A DNA stretch of 64,000 nucleotides from the NCBI RefSeq assembly GCF_009647605.1, contig NZ_WJIF01000001.1:107655-171654 (forward strand), in the 5' to 3' direction. Both the position numbers and the translations under genes were made by a program. Below the pieces are notes generated by a model. The model was not told the DNA's origin, ran no database searches, and saw only the letters and a program-made list of their open reading frames with translations. This document shows, piece after piece, positions 8,659 to 18,189 of this stretch (the stretch's first letter is position 1; each line of letters starts with the position of its first letter). Source of the stretch: Agromyces agglutinans. GTDB taxonomy: Bacteria > Actinomycetota > Actinomycetes > Actinomycetales > Microbacteriaceae.

Positions 8659-10743
8659 GTGAGCTCCGACTATTCCGCCCGCCATCTCTCCGTGCTCGAG
8701 GGCCTCGAGGCCGTGCGCAAGCGTCCCGGCATGTACATCGGCTCGACCGACGCCCGCGGCCTCATGCACTGCCTCTGGGAGATCATCGACAACTCCGTCG
8801 ACGAGGCGCTCGCGGGCCACGGGTCCGAGATCGAGGTGATCCTGCACGACGACGGCAGCGTCGAGGTGCGCGACCGCGGTCGCGGCGTCCCGGTCGACGT
8901 CGAGCCGAAGACCGGCCTGTCCGGGGTCGAGGTCGTGTACACGAAGCTCCACGCCGGCGGCAAGTTCGGCTCGGGCTCGTACGCGGCGTCCGGCGGTCTC
9001 CACGGCGTCGGCGCATCCGTCGTCAACGCGCTGTCGGAGCGGCTCGACGTCGAGGTCGACCGAGGCGGCAAGACCTGGGCGATGTCGTTCCACCGCGGCG
9101 AGCCGGGGCGGTTCGCCGACCCGGCCGGCACGGAGCCGAGCCCCTCCGCCCCGTTCGCGCCCTTCGAGGAGGCCAGCGAGCTGCGCGTCGTCGGCAAGGT
9201 CGCGAAGGGCGTCACCGGCACGCGCGTGCGGTATTGGGCGGACTCGCAGATCTTCACCAAGGGCGCCGCGTTCCAGCTCGATGAGCTCATCGGCCGCGCC
9301 CGGCAGACGGCGTTCCTGGTGCCGGGCCTCGGCATCACGGTGCTCGACCGGCGCGGTGAGGAGCCCGAGGAGCACCGGTTCCGCTACGACGGAGGCATCT
9401 CGGAGTTCGTGGAGCACCTCGCCACCGACGGTCCGGTCACCGACGTCTGGCGACTCACCGGCGACGGCCGGTTCACCGAGACCGTGCCCGTGCTGAGCGA
9501 GGGGGGCGCGATGGTGCCCACCGAGGTCGAACGGCACTGCCACGTCGACATCGCGCTGCGCTGGGGCACCGGGTACGACACCGTGTTCCGCAGCTTCGTG
9601 AACATCATCGCGACGCCGAAGGGCGGAACGCACCAGGCGGGCTTCGAACAGGGCCTGCTCAAGTTCATCCGAGCGCAGGTCGAGCAGAACGCCCGGCGGC
9701 TCAAGGTCGGCACCGACAAGGTGGAGAAGGACGACGCGCTCGCGGGCCTCACGGCCGTGCTGACCGTGCGCCTGGCCGAGCCGCAGTTCGAGGGCCAGAC
9801 GAAGGAGGTGCTCGGCACGCCGGCCGTGCGCTCGATCGTCGCGTCGGTGGTGACCAAGTCGCTCGGCGAGCGGTTCGCCTCCACGAAGCGAGACGACAAG
9901 GCGCAGACCGCGCTCGTGCTCGACAAGGTCGTCGCCGAGATGAAGGCGCGCATCTCCGCGCGCACGCACAAGGAGACGCAGCGCCGCAAGAACGCGCTCG
10001 AGACCTCGTCGCTGCCCGCGAAGCTCGCCGACTGCCGTTCGACCGATGTCGCGCAGAGCGAGCTGTTCATCGTCGAGGGCGACTCCGCGCTCGGCACCGC
10101 GAAGCTCGCGCGCGACAGCGAGCACCAGGCGCTCCTGCCGATCCGCGGCAAGATCCTGAACGTGCAGAAGGCGTCGGTGGCCGACATGCTCGGCAACGCC
10201 GAGTGCGCCGCGATCATCCAGACGATCGGCGCGGGGTCGGGCCGAACGTTCGACATCACCCAGGCGCGATACGGCAAGGTCATCATCATGAGCGACGCCG
10301 ACGTCGACGGCGCGCACATCCGCACGCTGCTGCTCACCCTCTTCTTCCGCTACATGCGGCCGATGATCGAGGAGGGTCGCGTGTTCGCCGCGGTCCCGCC
10401 GTTGCATCGCGTGATCGTGCAGAACCCGGGTTCCAAGCCCAACGACGTCATCTACACCTACTCGGAGGCCGAACTGGCGGGCGTGCTCGCCGATGTGAAG
10501 CGTCGCGGCCGCAAGTACCAGGACCCGATCCAGCGCTACAAGGGACTGGGCGAGATGGACGCCGACCAGCTGGCGACGACGACGATGGACCGCTCGCACC
10601 GCACCCTGCGGCGCGTCAACGTCGCCGACGCCGAACAGGCCGGCCGCGTGTTCGAGCTCCTGATGGGCAACGAGGTGGCACCGCGCAAGGAGTTCATCGT
10701 CGAGAGCGCCAACGGGCTGAGCCGCGACCGCATCGACGCGTGA
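8659..10743 (+). CDS. parE: DNA topoisomerase IV subunit B
   Basis: 694-aa type IIA topoisomerase ATPase subunit. It has an N-terminal GHKL ATPase (SARHLSVLEGLEAVRKRPGMYIGS, ENxxDE-type NSVDEAL, glycine-rich GGLHGVGASVVNAL), a transducer, and a TOPRIM region with EGDSALGTAK and the DxD metal site SDADVDGAHIR. The length and EGDSALG, in place of the usual gyrase EGDSAGG, favour ParE over GyrB. It pairs with the convergent parC-like gene 53 bp away; together they would decatenate and relax chromosomes. Confidence 0.88.
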   Translation: MSSDYSARHLSVLEGLEAVRKRPGMYIGSTDARGLMHCLWEIIDNSVDEALAGHGSEIEVILHDDGSVEVRDRGRGVPVDVEPKTGLSGVEVVYTKLHAGGKFGSGSYAASGGLHGVGASVVNALSERLDVEVDRGGKTWAMSFHRGEPGRFADPAGTEPSPSAPFAPFEEASELRVVGKVAKGVTGTRVRYWADSQIFTKGAAFQLDELIGRARQTAFLVPGLGITVLDRRGEEPEEHRFRYDGGISEFVEHLATDGPVTDVWRLTGDGRFTETVPVLSEGGAMVPTEVERHCHVDIALRWGTGYDTVFRSFVNIIATPKGGTHQAGFEQGLLKFIRAQVEQNARRLKVGTDKVEKDDALAGLTAVLTVRLAEPQFEGQTKEVLGTPAVRSIVASVVTKSLGERFASTKRDDKAQTALVLDKVVAEMKARISARTHKETQRRKNALETSSLPAKLADCRSTDVAQSELFIVEGDSALGTAKLARDSEHQALLPIRGKILNVQKASVADMLGNAECAAIIQTIGAGSGRTFDITQARYGKVIIMSDADVDGAHIRTLLLTLFFRYMRPMIEEGRVFAAVPPLHRVIVQNPGSKPNDVIYTYSEAELAGVLADVKRRGRKYQDPIQRYKGLGEMDADQLATTTMDRSHRTLRRVNVADAEQAGRVFELLMGNEVAPRKEFIVESANGLSRDRIDA

Positions 10744-10747
10744 GGCG

Positions 10748-10824
10748 CGCCGTCGTCGGTGCGTGACGCTCGCCGCCGCCCGCGGGATGTCGCCGCCTAG
10801 CCGATGCGGCGACCGACGACGGCG
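10748..10824. terminator. Possible long-loop terminator between parE and parC
   Basis: A 13-bp perfect inverted repeat (10748-10760 and 10812-10824), arms CGCCGTCGTCGGT and its complement, separated by 51 nt. It lies between the convergent genes and overlaps the parC 3' end. The wide loop makes terminator function uncertain. Confidence 0.3.
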
Positions 10825-13271
10825 ACCGGTGCGTCGATCGGCGTGCCCGAGGCGTCTCGCTTGTCCAGGGCATCGGGAAGCCCGCGGACCGCTCCGTCGG
10901 CGCCGAGGGCGTGCGCCGGCGCGGGCCCGACCCAGGCCACCGCCAGCGAATCCTGGCCCTTGAGGAACCGCTGCGCGCGGACGCCGCCTGTGGCGCGGCC
11001 TTTGCCCGGGAACTCCTCGAACGCCGACACCTTGGCTGCACCGGGGTCGGCTCCGAGCAGGGTGTCGCTCGTCGCGGCGACGGTGACGACCACGACGCGG
11101 TCGAGGTCGGCCGGCTTGATCGCGTCGAACGAGATCACGCGGGCGCCGTCGGCCAGCTTGATGCCCGCCATGCCGCCCGCAGGGCAGCCCTGCGGGCGCA
11201 CATTGGACGCCGGGAAGTGCAGCAGCTGCGCGTCGGTCGTGACGAACACGAGCTCGTCGTCGTCGCCGCCCTGCGCCGCGCCGACGACCTCGTCGCCGGC
11301 CTTCAGCGAGATCACCTCGAAGTCGGGTCGGTTGGGGTAGCCGCCCGCGGTGACGCGCTTGACCACGCCCTGCGCCGTTCCCAGCACGATCGGCCGGTCG
11401 CTCGTGAGCGACACGATCGCGAGCACGCGCTCCGAGCGGTCGGCGAGGCCCAGGTAGTCGGCGACTCGCACGCCGGCGGCGAGCTGCGGCGCATTCGCGG
11501 GGAGCGCGGGAAGGTCGAGCGGCGAGAAGCGGATCAGCCGTCCGCGGCTCGTGACCGCGCCGATCTCGCTCCGGCTCGTCGTGTCGAGGCTCGAGCGGAG
11601 GGCATCGTGTTTGCTGCGCCGGGTCGGCACGGTGATGACCAGCTCGTCGGTGCCCTCGGGCCGGTCGACGCGCGCGATGCGGCCGGTCGCGCCGAGCAGC
11701 ACCCGACACGGGACATCCGCGTGCTCGAGCGGCGTCGCCGTGGCGCTGCGCGCCGCCTGTCGTGCAGGCAGCACGCGCCCCTCGGTGAGCATCGTGCGAC
11801 GTGGGGTGCCGAAGCGGTCGGCCACCTCCTCGAGCTCGTCGGCCACGAGGCGCCGGATGCGGGCCTCGCTGCCGAGCAGCTCTTCGAGTCGAGCGATCTC
11901 GGCGAGCAGGTCGTCGCGCTCCGTCTCGAGCTCGATGCGCGAGAACCGCGTGAGGCGGCGCAGGCGCAGCTCGAGGATGTACTCCGACTGGATCTGGCTG
12001 AGGTCGAACACCTGCATGAGGCGCGAGCGCGCCTGCTCGGAATCGTCGCTCGTGCGGATCACCTGGATGACCTCGTCGATGTCGAGGATCGCGATCAGCA
12101 GGCCCTCGACGAGGTGCAGGCGTTCGCGGCGGCGCGCGAGGCGGAATTCGGAACGGCGCGTGACGACCCGCATGCGGTGGTCGACGTAGACCTGCAGCAG
12201 TTCGCGCAGTCCGAGTGTCTGCGGCTGCCCGTCGACGAGCGCGACGTTGTTGATCGAGAACCCGTCTTCGAGCGGGGTCAGCCGGTAGAGCTGCTCGAGC
12301 ACGGCCTGCGGATTGAAGCCGGTCTTGATGCCGATGACCAGGCGCATGCCGCGCTTGCGGTCGGTGTGGTCGGCGACGTCGGAGATCCCCGTGATCTTCT
12401 TCGCGTTGACGCCGTCCTTGATCTTCTCGATGACCTTCTCGGGGCCGACGAGGTACGGCAGCTCGGTGACGACGAGGCCGGTCTTGCGCGCCGAGAGCTG
12501 CTCGACGGCGACCTTGGCGCGGGTCTTGAACGAGCCGCGACCCGTCGCGTAGGCGTCGCGCACGCCGTCGAGTCCGACGATCGTGCCGCCCGAGGGGAAG
12601 TCGGGACCGGGCACGAACTCCATGAGCTCGTCGAGCGTCGCCTCGGGGTTCTCGATGAGGTGGCGGGCCGCGTGCGCCACCTCGACGAGGTTGTGCGGCG
12701 CCATGTTCGTGGCCATGCCGACCGCGATGCCGCTCGCGCCGTTGACGAGCAGGTTCGGGAACGCCGAGGGCATCACCTCGGGCTGCATGAACGAGTTGTC
12801 GTAGTTCGGGACGAAGTCGACCACGTCTTCGTCGAGCCCGTCGGCCATCGCGGTGGCGGGCGCCGCGAGGCGGGCCTCGGTGTACCGCGAGGCGGCGGGG
12901 CCGTCGTCGAGCGAGCCGAAGTTGCCGTGGCCGTCGACGAGCGGCACGCGCAGCGTGAACGGCTGCGCGAGCCGTACGAGGGCGTCGTAGATCGCCGAGT
13001 CGCCGTGCGGGTGGTACTTGCCCATGACCTCGCCCACCACGCGCGAGCTCTTCACGTGGCCGCGGTCGGGCCGCAGGCCCATCTCGGTCATGCCGAAGAG
13101 GATGCGCCGCTGCACGGGCTTGAGGCCGTCGCGCGCGTCGGGCAGCGCGCGCGAGTAGATGACGGAGTAGGCGTATTCGAGGAACGAGCCCTGCATCTCC
13201 GTCGACACGTCGACGTCTTCGATGCGTTCTGCGATCTGGGGGTCGGTGGGCTCGGTGCTCGCTGCGGTCAT
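10797..13271 (-). CDS. parC: DNA topoisomerase IV subunit A
   Basis: 824-aa breakage-reunion subunit. It shows the GyrA/ParC N-terminus ([27 protein letters not shown] type), the quinolone-determining segment with [12 protein letters not shown], and catalytic Tyr130 in [10 protein letters not shown]-terminal beta-pinwheel of variable repeats covers roughly residues 500-820, with no clear GyrA box. Start ATG at 13269-13271, with GAGAAG upstream. Convergent with parE rather than in one operon. Confidence 0.88.
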   Translation of the reverse strand: MTAASTEPTDPQIAERIEDVDVSTEMQGSFLEYAYSVIYSRALPDARDGLKPVQRRILFGMTEMGLRPDRGHVKSSRVVGEVMGKYHPHGDSAIYDALVRLAQPFTLRVPLVDGHGNFGSLDDGPAASRYTEARLAAPATAMADGLDEDVVDFVPNYDNSFMQPEVMPSAFPNLLVNGASGIAVGMATNMAPHNLVEVAHAARHLIENPEATLDELMEFVPGPDFPSGGTIVGLDGVRDAYATGRGSFKTRAKVAVEQLSARKTGLVVTELPYLVGPEKVIEKIKDGVNAKKITGISDVADHTDRKRGMRLVIGIKTGFNPQAVLEQLYRLTPLEDGFSINNVALVDGQPQTLGLRELLQVYVDHRMRVVTRRSEFRLARRRERLHLVEGLLIAILDIDEVIQVIRTSDDSEQARSRLMQVFDLSQIQSEYILELRLRRLTRFSRIELETERDDLLAEIARLEELLGSEARIRRLVADELEEVADRFGTPRRTMLTEGRVLPARQAARSATATPLEHADVPCRVLLGATGRIARVDRPEGTDELVITVPTRRSKHDALRSSLDTTSRSEIGAVTSRGRLIRFSPLDLPALPANAPQLAAGVRVADYLGLADRSERVLAIVSLTSDRPIVLGTAQGVVKRVTAGGYPNRPDFEVISLKAGDEVVGAAQGGDDDELVFVTTDAQLLHFPASNVRPQGCPAGGMAGIKLADGARVISFDAIKPADLDRVVVVTVAATSDTLLGADPGAAKVSAFEEFPGKGRATGGVRAQRFLKGQDSLAVAWVGPAPAHALGADGAVRGLPDALDKRDASGTPIDAPVAVVGRRIG

Positions 13272-13352
13272 CCGTCTTCTCGGGTTCGTCGTGTCGCCAC
13301 GGGGGAGAGGGCGCGCCGCCTGTGCGGGACTGCCTGTGCCAGACTGAGCGCG

Positions 13353-14501
13353 ATGCCTGCCATGCTACCGGCGCCCGCCGACTCAGCCCGGCGGCTGGCC
13401 GCGGTGCTGCCGTCCGTGATCGCGAGCCTCACGGGCTCGCCCGGCCCGGTCGCCCTGCCGCGGGCGCGTTCGGCGGTCGTCGCCCTGATCGACGGGCTCG
13501 GTGCCGCCAATCTGTCGGCCCGGCGCGGTCACGCGCGCACGCTGGCCGCGGCCTTCGGCCGCAAGGACGTGATCCGCACCACCTTCCCGTCGACCACCGC
13601 GGCCGCGATCGCCTCCTTCGCCACGGGCGCCGACGCCGGCTCGCACGGGCTCGTCGGCTACCGCACGCTCGTGCCGGGGCGCGATGCGCTCGCCAACCAG
13701 CTGAACGGCTGGGAGCAGGGACTGCTGCCCGCCGACTGGCAGCGTCGCCCGACCCTGTTCGACGCGGCCCGCGAAGCGGGGCTGCATCCGTTCACCCTCG
13801 GGGCGCCGCGGTACGCGACGTCCGGATACACGACGGCCGTGCTGCGCGGCGCCGAGTACCGGCCGGCGGCGTCGATCGAGGAGCGCTTCGACCTCGCCCG
13901 CGAGGTCGCCGACTCGGTCGACGGCGCGCTCGTCTACGTGTACGTTCCCGAGCTCGACCAGATCGGCCACGCGCACGGCTGGGAATCCGATCGCTGGATC
14001 GGCGCGCTCGAACGGCTCGACGCCGCCGTCGGCTCGTTCACGGCACGGATGCCCCGTGCGACCGGCCTGCTCGTCACCGCCGACCACGGCGTGGTCGACG
14101 TGCCCGAGCACCGGCACGTCTTCATCGACGCCGACCCGGCGCTGCTCGACGGCGTCCGTCACGTCGGCGGGGAGCCGAGGTGCCTGGGCCTCTACTTCGA
14201 ACCCGGGCTCGAGGCATCCGATCGCGAGGCGCTCATCGGTCGCTGGCGCGAATCCGAAGGACAGCGCGCGTGGGTGCTCACGCGCGACGAAGCCATCGAG
14301 GCCGGGCTCTTCGGCAGCGTCGACGAGGCGGTGCGCCCGCGCATCGCCGACCTGCTCGTGGCACCGCGCGCCGGCATCGCCTACTACGACCGACGCGAGC
14401 CCGATCGCGGCGCCGAGCGCATGATCGGCCAGCACGGTTCGCTCACCGACGAGGAGTCGCGGGTCCCGCTCATCCGGTTCGGCGCGTACGAGACGCGATG
14501 A
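13353..14501 (+). CDS. Alkaline phosphatase-superfamily phosphodiesterase
   Basis: 382-aa protein of the type I phosphodiesterase/nucleotide pyrophosphatase fold. The metal and nucleophile motifs are visible: [10 protein letters not shown] (first Asp), [18 protein letters not shown] (Thr nucleophile region), [11 protein letters not shown] (Asp/His), and [10 protein letters not shown] (Asp-His). No signal peptide, so cytosolic. The substrate is unknown. ATG at 13353 is taken; the Met three codons later is an alternative. Convergent with the DUF3043 gene. Confidence 0.8.
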   Translation: MPAMLPAPADSARRLAAVLPSVIASLTGSPGPVALPRARSAVVALIDGLGAANLSARRGHARTLAAAFGRKDVIRTTFPSTTAAAIASFATGADAGSHGLVGYRTLVPGRDALANQLNGWEQGLLPADWQRRPTLFDAAREAGLHPFTLGAPRYATSGYTTAVLRGAEYRPAASIEERFDLAREVADSVDGALVYVYVPELDQIGHAHGWESDRWIGALERLDAAVGSFTARMPRATGLLVTADHGVVDVPEHRHVFIDADPALLDGVRHVGGEPRCLGLYFEPGLEASDREALIGRWRESEGQRAWVLTRDEAIEAGLFGSVDEAVRPRIADLLVAPRAGIAYYDRREPDRGAERMIGQHGSLTDEESRVPLIRFGAYETR

Positions 14502-14532
14502 GCGGATGCCCCGTCGGGGACATCCGCTCATC
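14497..14532. terminator. Bidirectional terminator hairpin
   Basis: 12-bp arms GATGAGCGGATG / CATCCGCTCATC with an inner CCCC/GGGG stem. It begins in the stop codon of the phosphodiesterase gene and faces the convergent DUF3043 gene. Confidence 0.75.
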
Positions 14533-14552
14533 GAACCCAGGGCCGCCGAGGG

Positions 14553-15155
14553 TCAGGAGGGGAACTTGCCGTACTTGACCTGCGGCTTCGGGAGGCGCAG
14601 CGGGCGCAGCTGCAGCGCGCGCATCGCGGCGTACCAGCGCACCTTCTCGGCCTTGTCGGCCCCGAACTTCGCGCGCAGCTTCTTCGTGAGGATCGCGCCG
14701 AGGATGATGACGTCGACCACGGCGATGATGAAGAATCCCCACAGCAGCAGGATGCTGATCGACTGCACCTCGTAGCTCGGCACGAGCGTGAGCAGGATGA
14801 CCAGGAACATCACCGGGATGAGGACCTCGCCGATGGAGAACCGGGCGTCGACGTAGTCGCGGACGAACCGCTTCTGCGGGCCGCGGTCGCGCATCGGCAG
14901 GTACTTGTCGTCGCCCATCGCCATGCCGATGCGGGCCTTCTCGCGTTGCTCGGCCGCCTTGGCCTTCGCCTGGCGGGCCGCCTCCTTGCGGTCGTTCGGC
15001 ACCAGCGGGCGCTTGCGCGCGGCCTCGCGCTCGGCGCGCGTGGGCGTCGGCGCGCCCTTGCCGCCCTGCTTCAGCCGCTCCTGCGTCTGCTCGAGCGACT
15101 CGGGCTGCGCATCGACGGGGGAGGGGGACTGGGTGTTCTCAGGTTGCTTGGCCAC
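14553..15155 (-). CDS. DUF3043 membrane protein
   Basis: 200-aa actinobacterial DUF3043 protein of unknown function. Residues 1-95 are charged and low-complexity (Lys/Arg/Ala/Glu), containing the RPLVPNDRKEAAR segment. Two transmembrane helices follow at roughly 113-160 (VLIPVMFLVILLTLV and a second hydrophobic stretch), then a basic tail. GTG at 15153-15155 is preferred: GAGGA is 5-9 nt upstream and the MAKQPENTQ-like start is typical. Divergent to the M20 peptidase across 37 bp. Confidence 0.8.
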   Translation of the reverse strand: MAKQPENTQSPSPVDAQPESLEQTQERLKQGGKGAPTPTRAEREAARKRPLVPNDRKEAARQAKAKAAEQREKARIGMAMGDDKYLPMRDRGPQKRFVRDYVDARFSIGEVLIPVMFLVILLTLVPSYEVQSISILLLWGFFIIAVVDVIILGAILTKKLRAKFGADKAEKVRWYAAMRALQLRPLRLPKPQVKYGKFPS

Positions 15156-15179
15156 GGGGTTCCTCGGATCGGTAGAACT

Positions 15180-15192
15180 TAAGATTACCGGC
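15180..15192 (+). promoter_or_regulatory. -10 box of leaderless M20 peptidase gene
   Basis: TAAGAT at 15180-15185, then 7 nt and ATG. Only 37 bp separate this gene from the divergent DUF3043 start, leaving no room for a leader. Confidence 0.6.
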
Positions 15193-16647
15193 ATGACGAA
15201 CCCTCAACCGGCCGTGCCGGACGATCGAACCGCCGACGAGACGACCGAGGCGCTCCGCGCAGCGGTGCAGGCGGGATTCCCGGCCACCGTCGCCGACCTC
15301 GCGCGCCTCGTGCGCATCCCGTCGGTCTCCTGGCCGGCCTTCGACCCGGCCCACGTCGCCGAGAGTGCGCAGGCGGTCGCCGACCTGCTGCGCGGAACGG
15401 GCGTGTTCGAGCTCGTGGAGATCCACCGGGCGCCGGTCGAGGGCGGCGACGAGCTCGGCCAGCCGGCGGTGCTCGCGCACCGGCCCGCGCGTGCCGGGCG
15501 GCCGACCGTGCTGCTCTACGCCCACCACGACGTGCAGCCCCCCGGCAAGGACGAGGACTGGGAGACCCCGCCGTTCGAGCCGACGCAGCGCGGTGACCGC
15601 CTGCACGGGCGCGGTGCCGCCGACGACAAGGCCGGCGTCATGGCGCACGTGGGCGCCATCCGCGCGCTGGCCGAGGTGGCGGGCGACTTCGACCTCGGCC
15701 TCTCGGTGTTCATCGAGGGCGAGGAGGAGTGGGCGTCCCGCTCCTTCGGCAACTTCCTCCGCGAGCACCGCGAGGTGCTCGCCGCCGATGCGATCATCGT
15801 CGCCGACTCCGGCAACTGGAATGTCTCGACGCCCGCCATCACGGTCGCGCTGCGCGGCGCCGTGGCCTTCAACCTCCGCATCGACACGCTCGCCCACGCC
15901 TCGCACTCGGGCATGTACGGCGGCGCAGTGCCCGACGCGATGCTCGCGGCCATCCGGATGCTCGACTCGCTGTGGGATGCCGACGGCGCCGTCGCCGTCG
16001 AGGGCCTGCGGGGGGCGGGGCTCGAGGTGCCCGAGTACGACGACGCGCAGCTGCGCGCTGAGACGGGCCTGCTCGACGGGGTCGCGCCGATCGGACGGGG
16101 ACCCATCCTGAGCCGTATCTGGTCGGAACCGGCGATCACCGTCACGGGCATCGACGCACCGGATGTCGCGAACGCGTCGAACACGCTGGTGCCCGGGGTC
16201 AGGGTGCGGGTGAGCGCGCGCATCGCGCCCGGACAGCCTGCCGACGAGGCGTTCGCGGCGATCCGCGCGCACCTCGAGGCCAACGCGCCGTTCGGGGCGA
16301 AGCTGCGCTTCGAAGACGTCGACACGGGCGAGGCCTTCCTCGTCGACACGAGCGGCTGGGCGGTCGAGGCGACCCGGCGGGCGATGGCCGACGCCTGGGG
16401 CGTGGAGCCCGTCGAGGTCGGCGTGGGAGGTTCCATCCCCTTCATCGCGGAGCTGGTCGAGGAGTTCCCGGGTGCCCAGATCCTCGTGACCGGGGTCGAG
16501 GACCCCGACTCGCGCGCGCACAGCCCCAACGAGTCGCTGCACCTCGGCGTCTTCCAGCGGGCACTGCTGGCCGAGGCGCTGTTCCTCGCGCGGCTCGACG
16601 CGGCGCCGCGACCCGAGACGGGGGAGCCGTGCGGGTCCGGGTCCTGA
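15193..16647 (+). CDS. M20 family dipeptidase
   Basis: 484-aa zinc peptidase of the M20 family (dipeptidase/ArgE/DapE type). Metal-site motifs: LLYAHHDVQPPG (His, Asp nearby), GRGAADDKAG (bridging Asp), and FIEGEEEWAS (catalytic and metal Glu pair). The dimerisation lid carries LAHASHSGMYGG. The C-terminal region contains DPDSRAHSPNESLHL with the last metal His. Cytosolic. It most likely cleaves dipeptides or N-acyl amino acids; the exact substrate cannot be read from sequence. Confidence 0.88.
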   Translation: MTNPQPAVPDDRTADETTEALRAAVQAGFPATVADLARLVRIPSVSWPAFDPAHVAESAQAVADLLRGTGVFELVEIHRAPVEGGDELGQPAVLAHRPARAGRPTVLLYAHHDVQPPGKDEDWETPPFEPTQRGDRLHGRGAADDKAGVMAHVGAIRALAEVAGDFDLGLSVFIEGEEEWASRSFGNFLREHREVLAADAIIVADSGNWNVSTPAITVALRGAVAFNLRIDTLAHASHSGMYGGAVPDAMLAAIRMLDSLWDADGAVAVEGLRGAGLEVPEYDDAQLRAETGLLDGVAPIGRGPILSRIWSEPAITVTGIDAPDVANASNTLVPGVRVRVSARIAPGQPADEAFAAIRAHLEANAPFGAKLRFEDVDTGEAFLVDTSGWAVEATRRAMADAWGVEPVEVGVGGSIPFIAELVEEFPGAQILVTGVEDPDSRAHSPNESLHLGVFQRALLAEALFLARLDAAPRPETGEPCGSGS

Positions 16648-16689
16648 CGCACCGCGACGCCGCACAGCCGCCTCCCGGCGTTCCCGGCG

Positions 16690-16695
16690 TAGACT
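16690..16695 (+). promoter_or_regulatory. -10 box of erpA
   Basis: TAGACT, followed by a leader of about 36 nt that ends in a GAGGAG ribosome site before the erpA ATG. Confidence 0.5.
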
Positions 16696-16737
16696 GAGCG
16701 CAGACCACCGGAGACGACCGGATCTGCGAGGAGTGAG

Positions 16738-17088
16738 ATGAGCCAGACCATCACCGAGAACGCCCACGGCGTCCTGCTGTCCGACACCGCCGCGAACAAG
16801 GTCCGCAGCCTGCTCTCGCAGGAGGGCCGTGACGACCTGCGCCTGCGCGTCGCCGTGCAGCCGGGCGGATGCTCCGGGCTGATCTACCAGCTCTACTTCG
16901 ACGAGCGCCAGCTCGACGGCGACGCCGTCGTCGACTTCGACGGCGTCGAGGTCATCGTCGACAAGATGAGCGTCCCGTACCTCGACGGCGCCTCGATCGA
17001 CTTCGAGGACACCATCCAGAAGCAGGGATTCACGATCGACAACCCGAACGCGCAGGGCAGCTGCGCCTGTGGGGACTCGTTCCACTGA
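16738..17088 (+). CDS. erpA: A-type iron-sulfur carrier ErpA
   Basis: 116-aa A-type Fe-S carrier that passes clusters to target apoproteins. The three conserved cluster cysteines are present: Cys45 in GGCSG and Cys109/Cys111 in the C-terminal SCACG. ATG at 16738 follows a GAGGAG site. It stands alone between the M20 gene and a strong terminator. It sits immediately before the cytochrome oxidase genes, where such a gene is often found in Microbacteriaceae. Confidence 0.9.
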   Translation: MSQTITENAHGVLLSDTAANKVRSLLSQEGRDDLRLRVAVQPGGCSGLIYQLYFDERQLDGDAVVDFDGVEVIVDKMSVPYLDGASIDFEDTIQKQGFTIDNPNAQGSCACGDSFH

Positions 17089-17104
17089 GTCGTCGACGAC
17101 CCGT

Positions 17105-17144
17105 CGAAGGGGAGGCCGCGAAAGCGGCCTCCCCTTCGTGTTTT
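17105..17144 (+). terminator. Strong Rho-independent terminator of erpA
   Basis: Perfect 15-bp stem CGAAGGGGAGGCCGC / GCGGCCTCCCCTTCG around a GAAA loop (17105-17138), followed by a short T-run to 17144. Confidence 0.9.
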
Positions 17145-17222
17145 CGCCGATCGACGCCGATTTCCGCAGATTTCCGAGCCCGACACCACCCTCGGGTGCA
17201 CACCCGAGGGGTCGAGTCGGAG

Positions 17223-17228
17223 TAGGCT
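17223..17228 (+). promoter_or_regulatory. -10 box of ctaCDF operon
   Basis: TAGGCT about 58 bp before the ctaC start codon, leaving a leader of roughly 50 nt that ends in GAAAGG. Confidence 0.45.
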
Positions 17229-17286
17229 AGGCACCGATCAATGCGCTTCGCTGTGAAGCGCCTTCGAGTCTCCCGAAAGGTCACCG

Positions 17287-18189
17287 GTGCGCCACAATCG
17301 CCGTCTCCGATGGGCTGCTATCCCGATCGCAGCGACACTCAGTCTCGTGCTCGCGGGGTGCACGCAGGCTCAGTTGCACGGCTTCCTGCCGGGCTTCGAG
17401 GCGGACCAGCCGGCCGTCACGAACCACACCGACCGGGTCGCCGGCCTGTGGGTGACCTCCTGGATCGTGCTGCTCGTCGTCGGCGTCATCACATGGGGCC
17501 TGACGATCTGGGCGGTCATCGCCTACCGTCGCCGTCGCGGCCAGACGGGCCTGCCGGTGCAGCTGCGCTACAACATGCCGATCGAGGTGTTCTACACCAT
17601 CGTGCCGCTGATCCTCGTGCTCGGCTTCTTCGCGTTCACCGCGCGTGACCAGCAGGCCATCGAGCAGCGCTTCGCCGAAGAGGACGTCGACGTCAAGGTC
17701 GAGGTCATCGCCAAGCAGTGGGCGTGGGACTTCAACTACGTCAACGAAGACGTCTACTCGCCCGGCATCCAGGGCCAGCCCGATGTCGACGGACCCGACG
17801 GCTCGCTCGTGCAGTCCGAGCTGCCGACCCTCTACCTGCCCGTCGACGCGAACGTCGAGATCGAACTCGAATCGCGCGACGTCATCCACTCCTTCTGGGT
17901 CGTCGACTTCCTGTACAAGAAGGACATGTTCCCGGGCAAGACCAACTACATGTCGCTCACCACGCAGCGCGAGGGCACGTACGAGGGCAAGTGCGCCGAG
18001 CTCTGCGGCGAGTACCACTCGCTCATGCTCTTCAACGTGAAGGTCGTCTCGCAGGGCGAGTACGACGAGTACATCGAGTCGCTGCGCGACCTCGGCCAAG
18101 AGGGCCAGCTGTCGAACGAGTACGACCGCAACCAGAACCTGCCCGGTCCGGGCGCGCCCGAGCTGAAAGAGGAGCACGAAGCCGAATGA
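17287..18189 (+). CDS. ctaC: Cytochrome c oxidase subunit II
   Basis: 300-aa aa3-oxidase subunit II, which takes electrons from the cytochrome bcc complex. A lipoprotein signal ends in LAGC (Cys25). Two membrane helices lie at about 52-78 and 97-117, then a cupredoxin domain with CuA ligands His201, Cys236, Glu, Cys240, His244 and Met247 in [15 protein letters not shown] start with GAAAGG 5-10 nt upstream. It overlaps ctaD by ATGA. Confidence 0.95.
   Translation: MRHNRRLRWAAIPIAATLSLVLAGCTQAQLHGFLPGFEADQPAVTNHTDRVAGLWVTSWIVLLVVGVITWGLTIWAVIAYRRRRGQTGLPVQLRYNMPIEVFYTIVPLILVLGFFAFTARDQQAIEQRFAEEDVDVKVEVIAKQWAWDFNYVNEDVYSPGIQGQPDVDGPDGSLVQSELPTLYLPVDANVEIELESRDVIHSFWVVDFLYKKDMFPGKTNYMSLTTQREGTYEGKCAELCGEYHSLMLFNVKVVSQGEYDEYIESLRDLGQEGQLSNEYDRNQNLPGPGAPELKEEHEAE

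Noticed and set aside
8641..11709. Minus-strand frame of about 1,000 codons over parE and the start of parC
   Set aside because: Shadow of parE on the opposite strand; no conserved motif, while parE shows full GHKL/TOPRIM motifs.
10911..13352. Plus-strand frame running through parC into the phosphodiesterase gene
   Set aside because: Only the part from 13353 matches a known fold; the upstream part is antisense to parC.
17718..18185. Upstream extension of ctaD
   Set aside because: It overlaps the CuA domain of ctaC in another frame; the ATG at 18186 overlapping the ctaC stop is the natural start.
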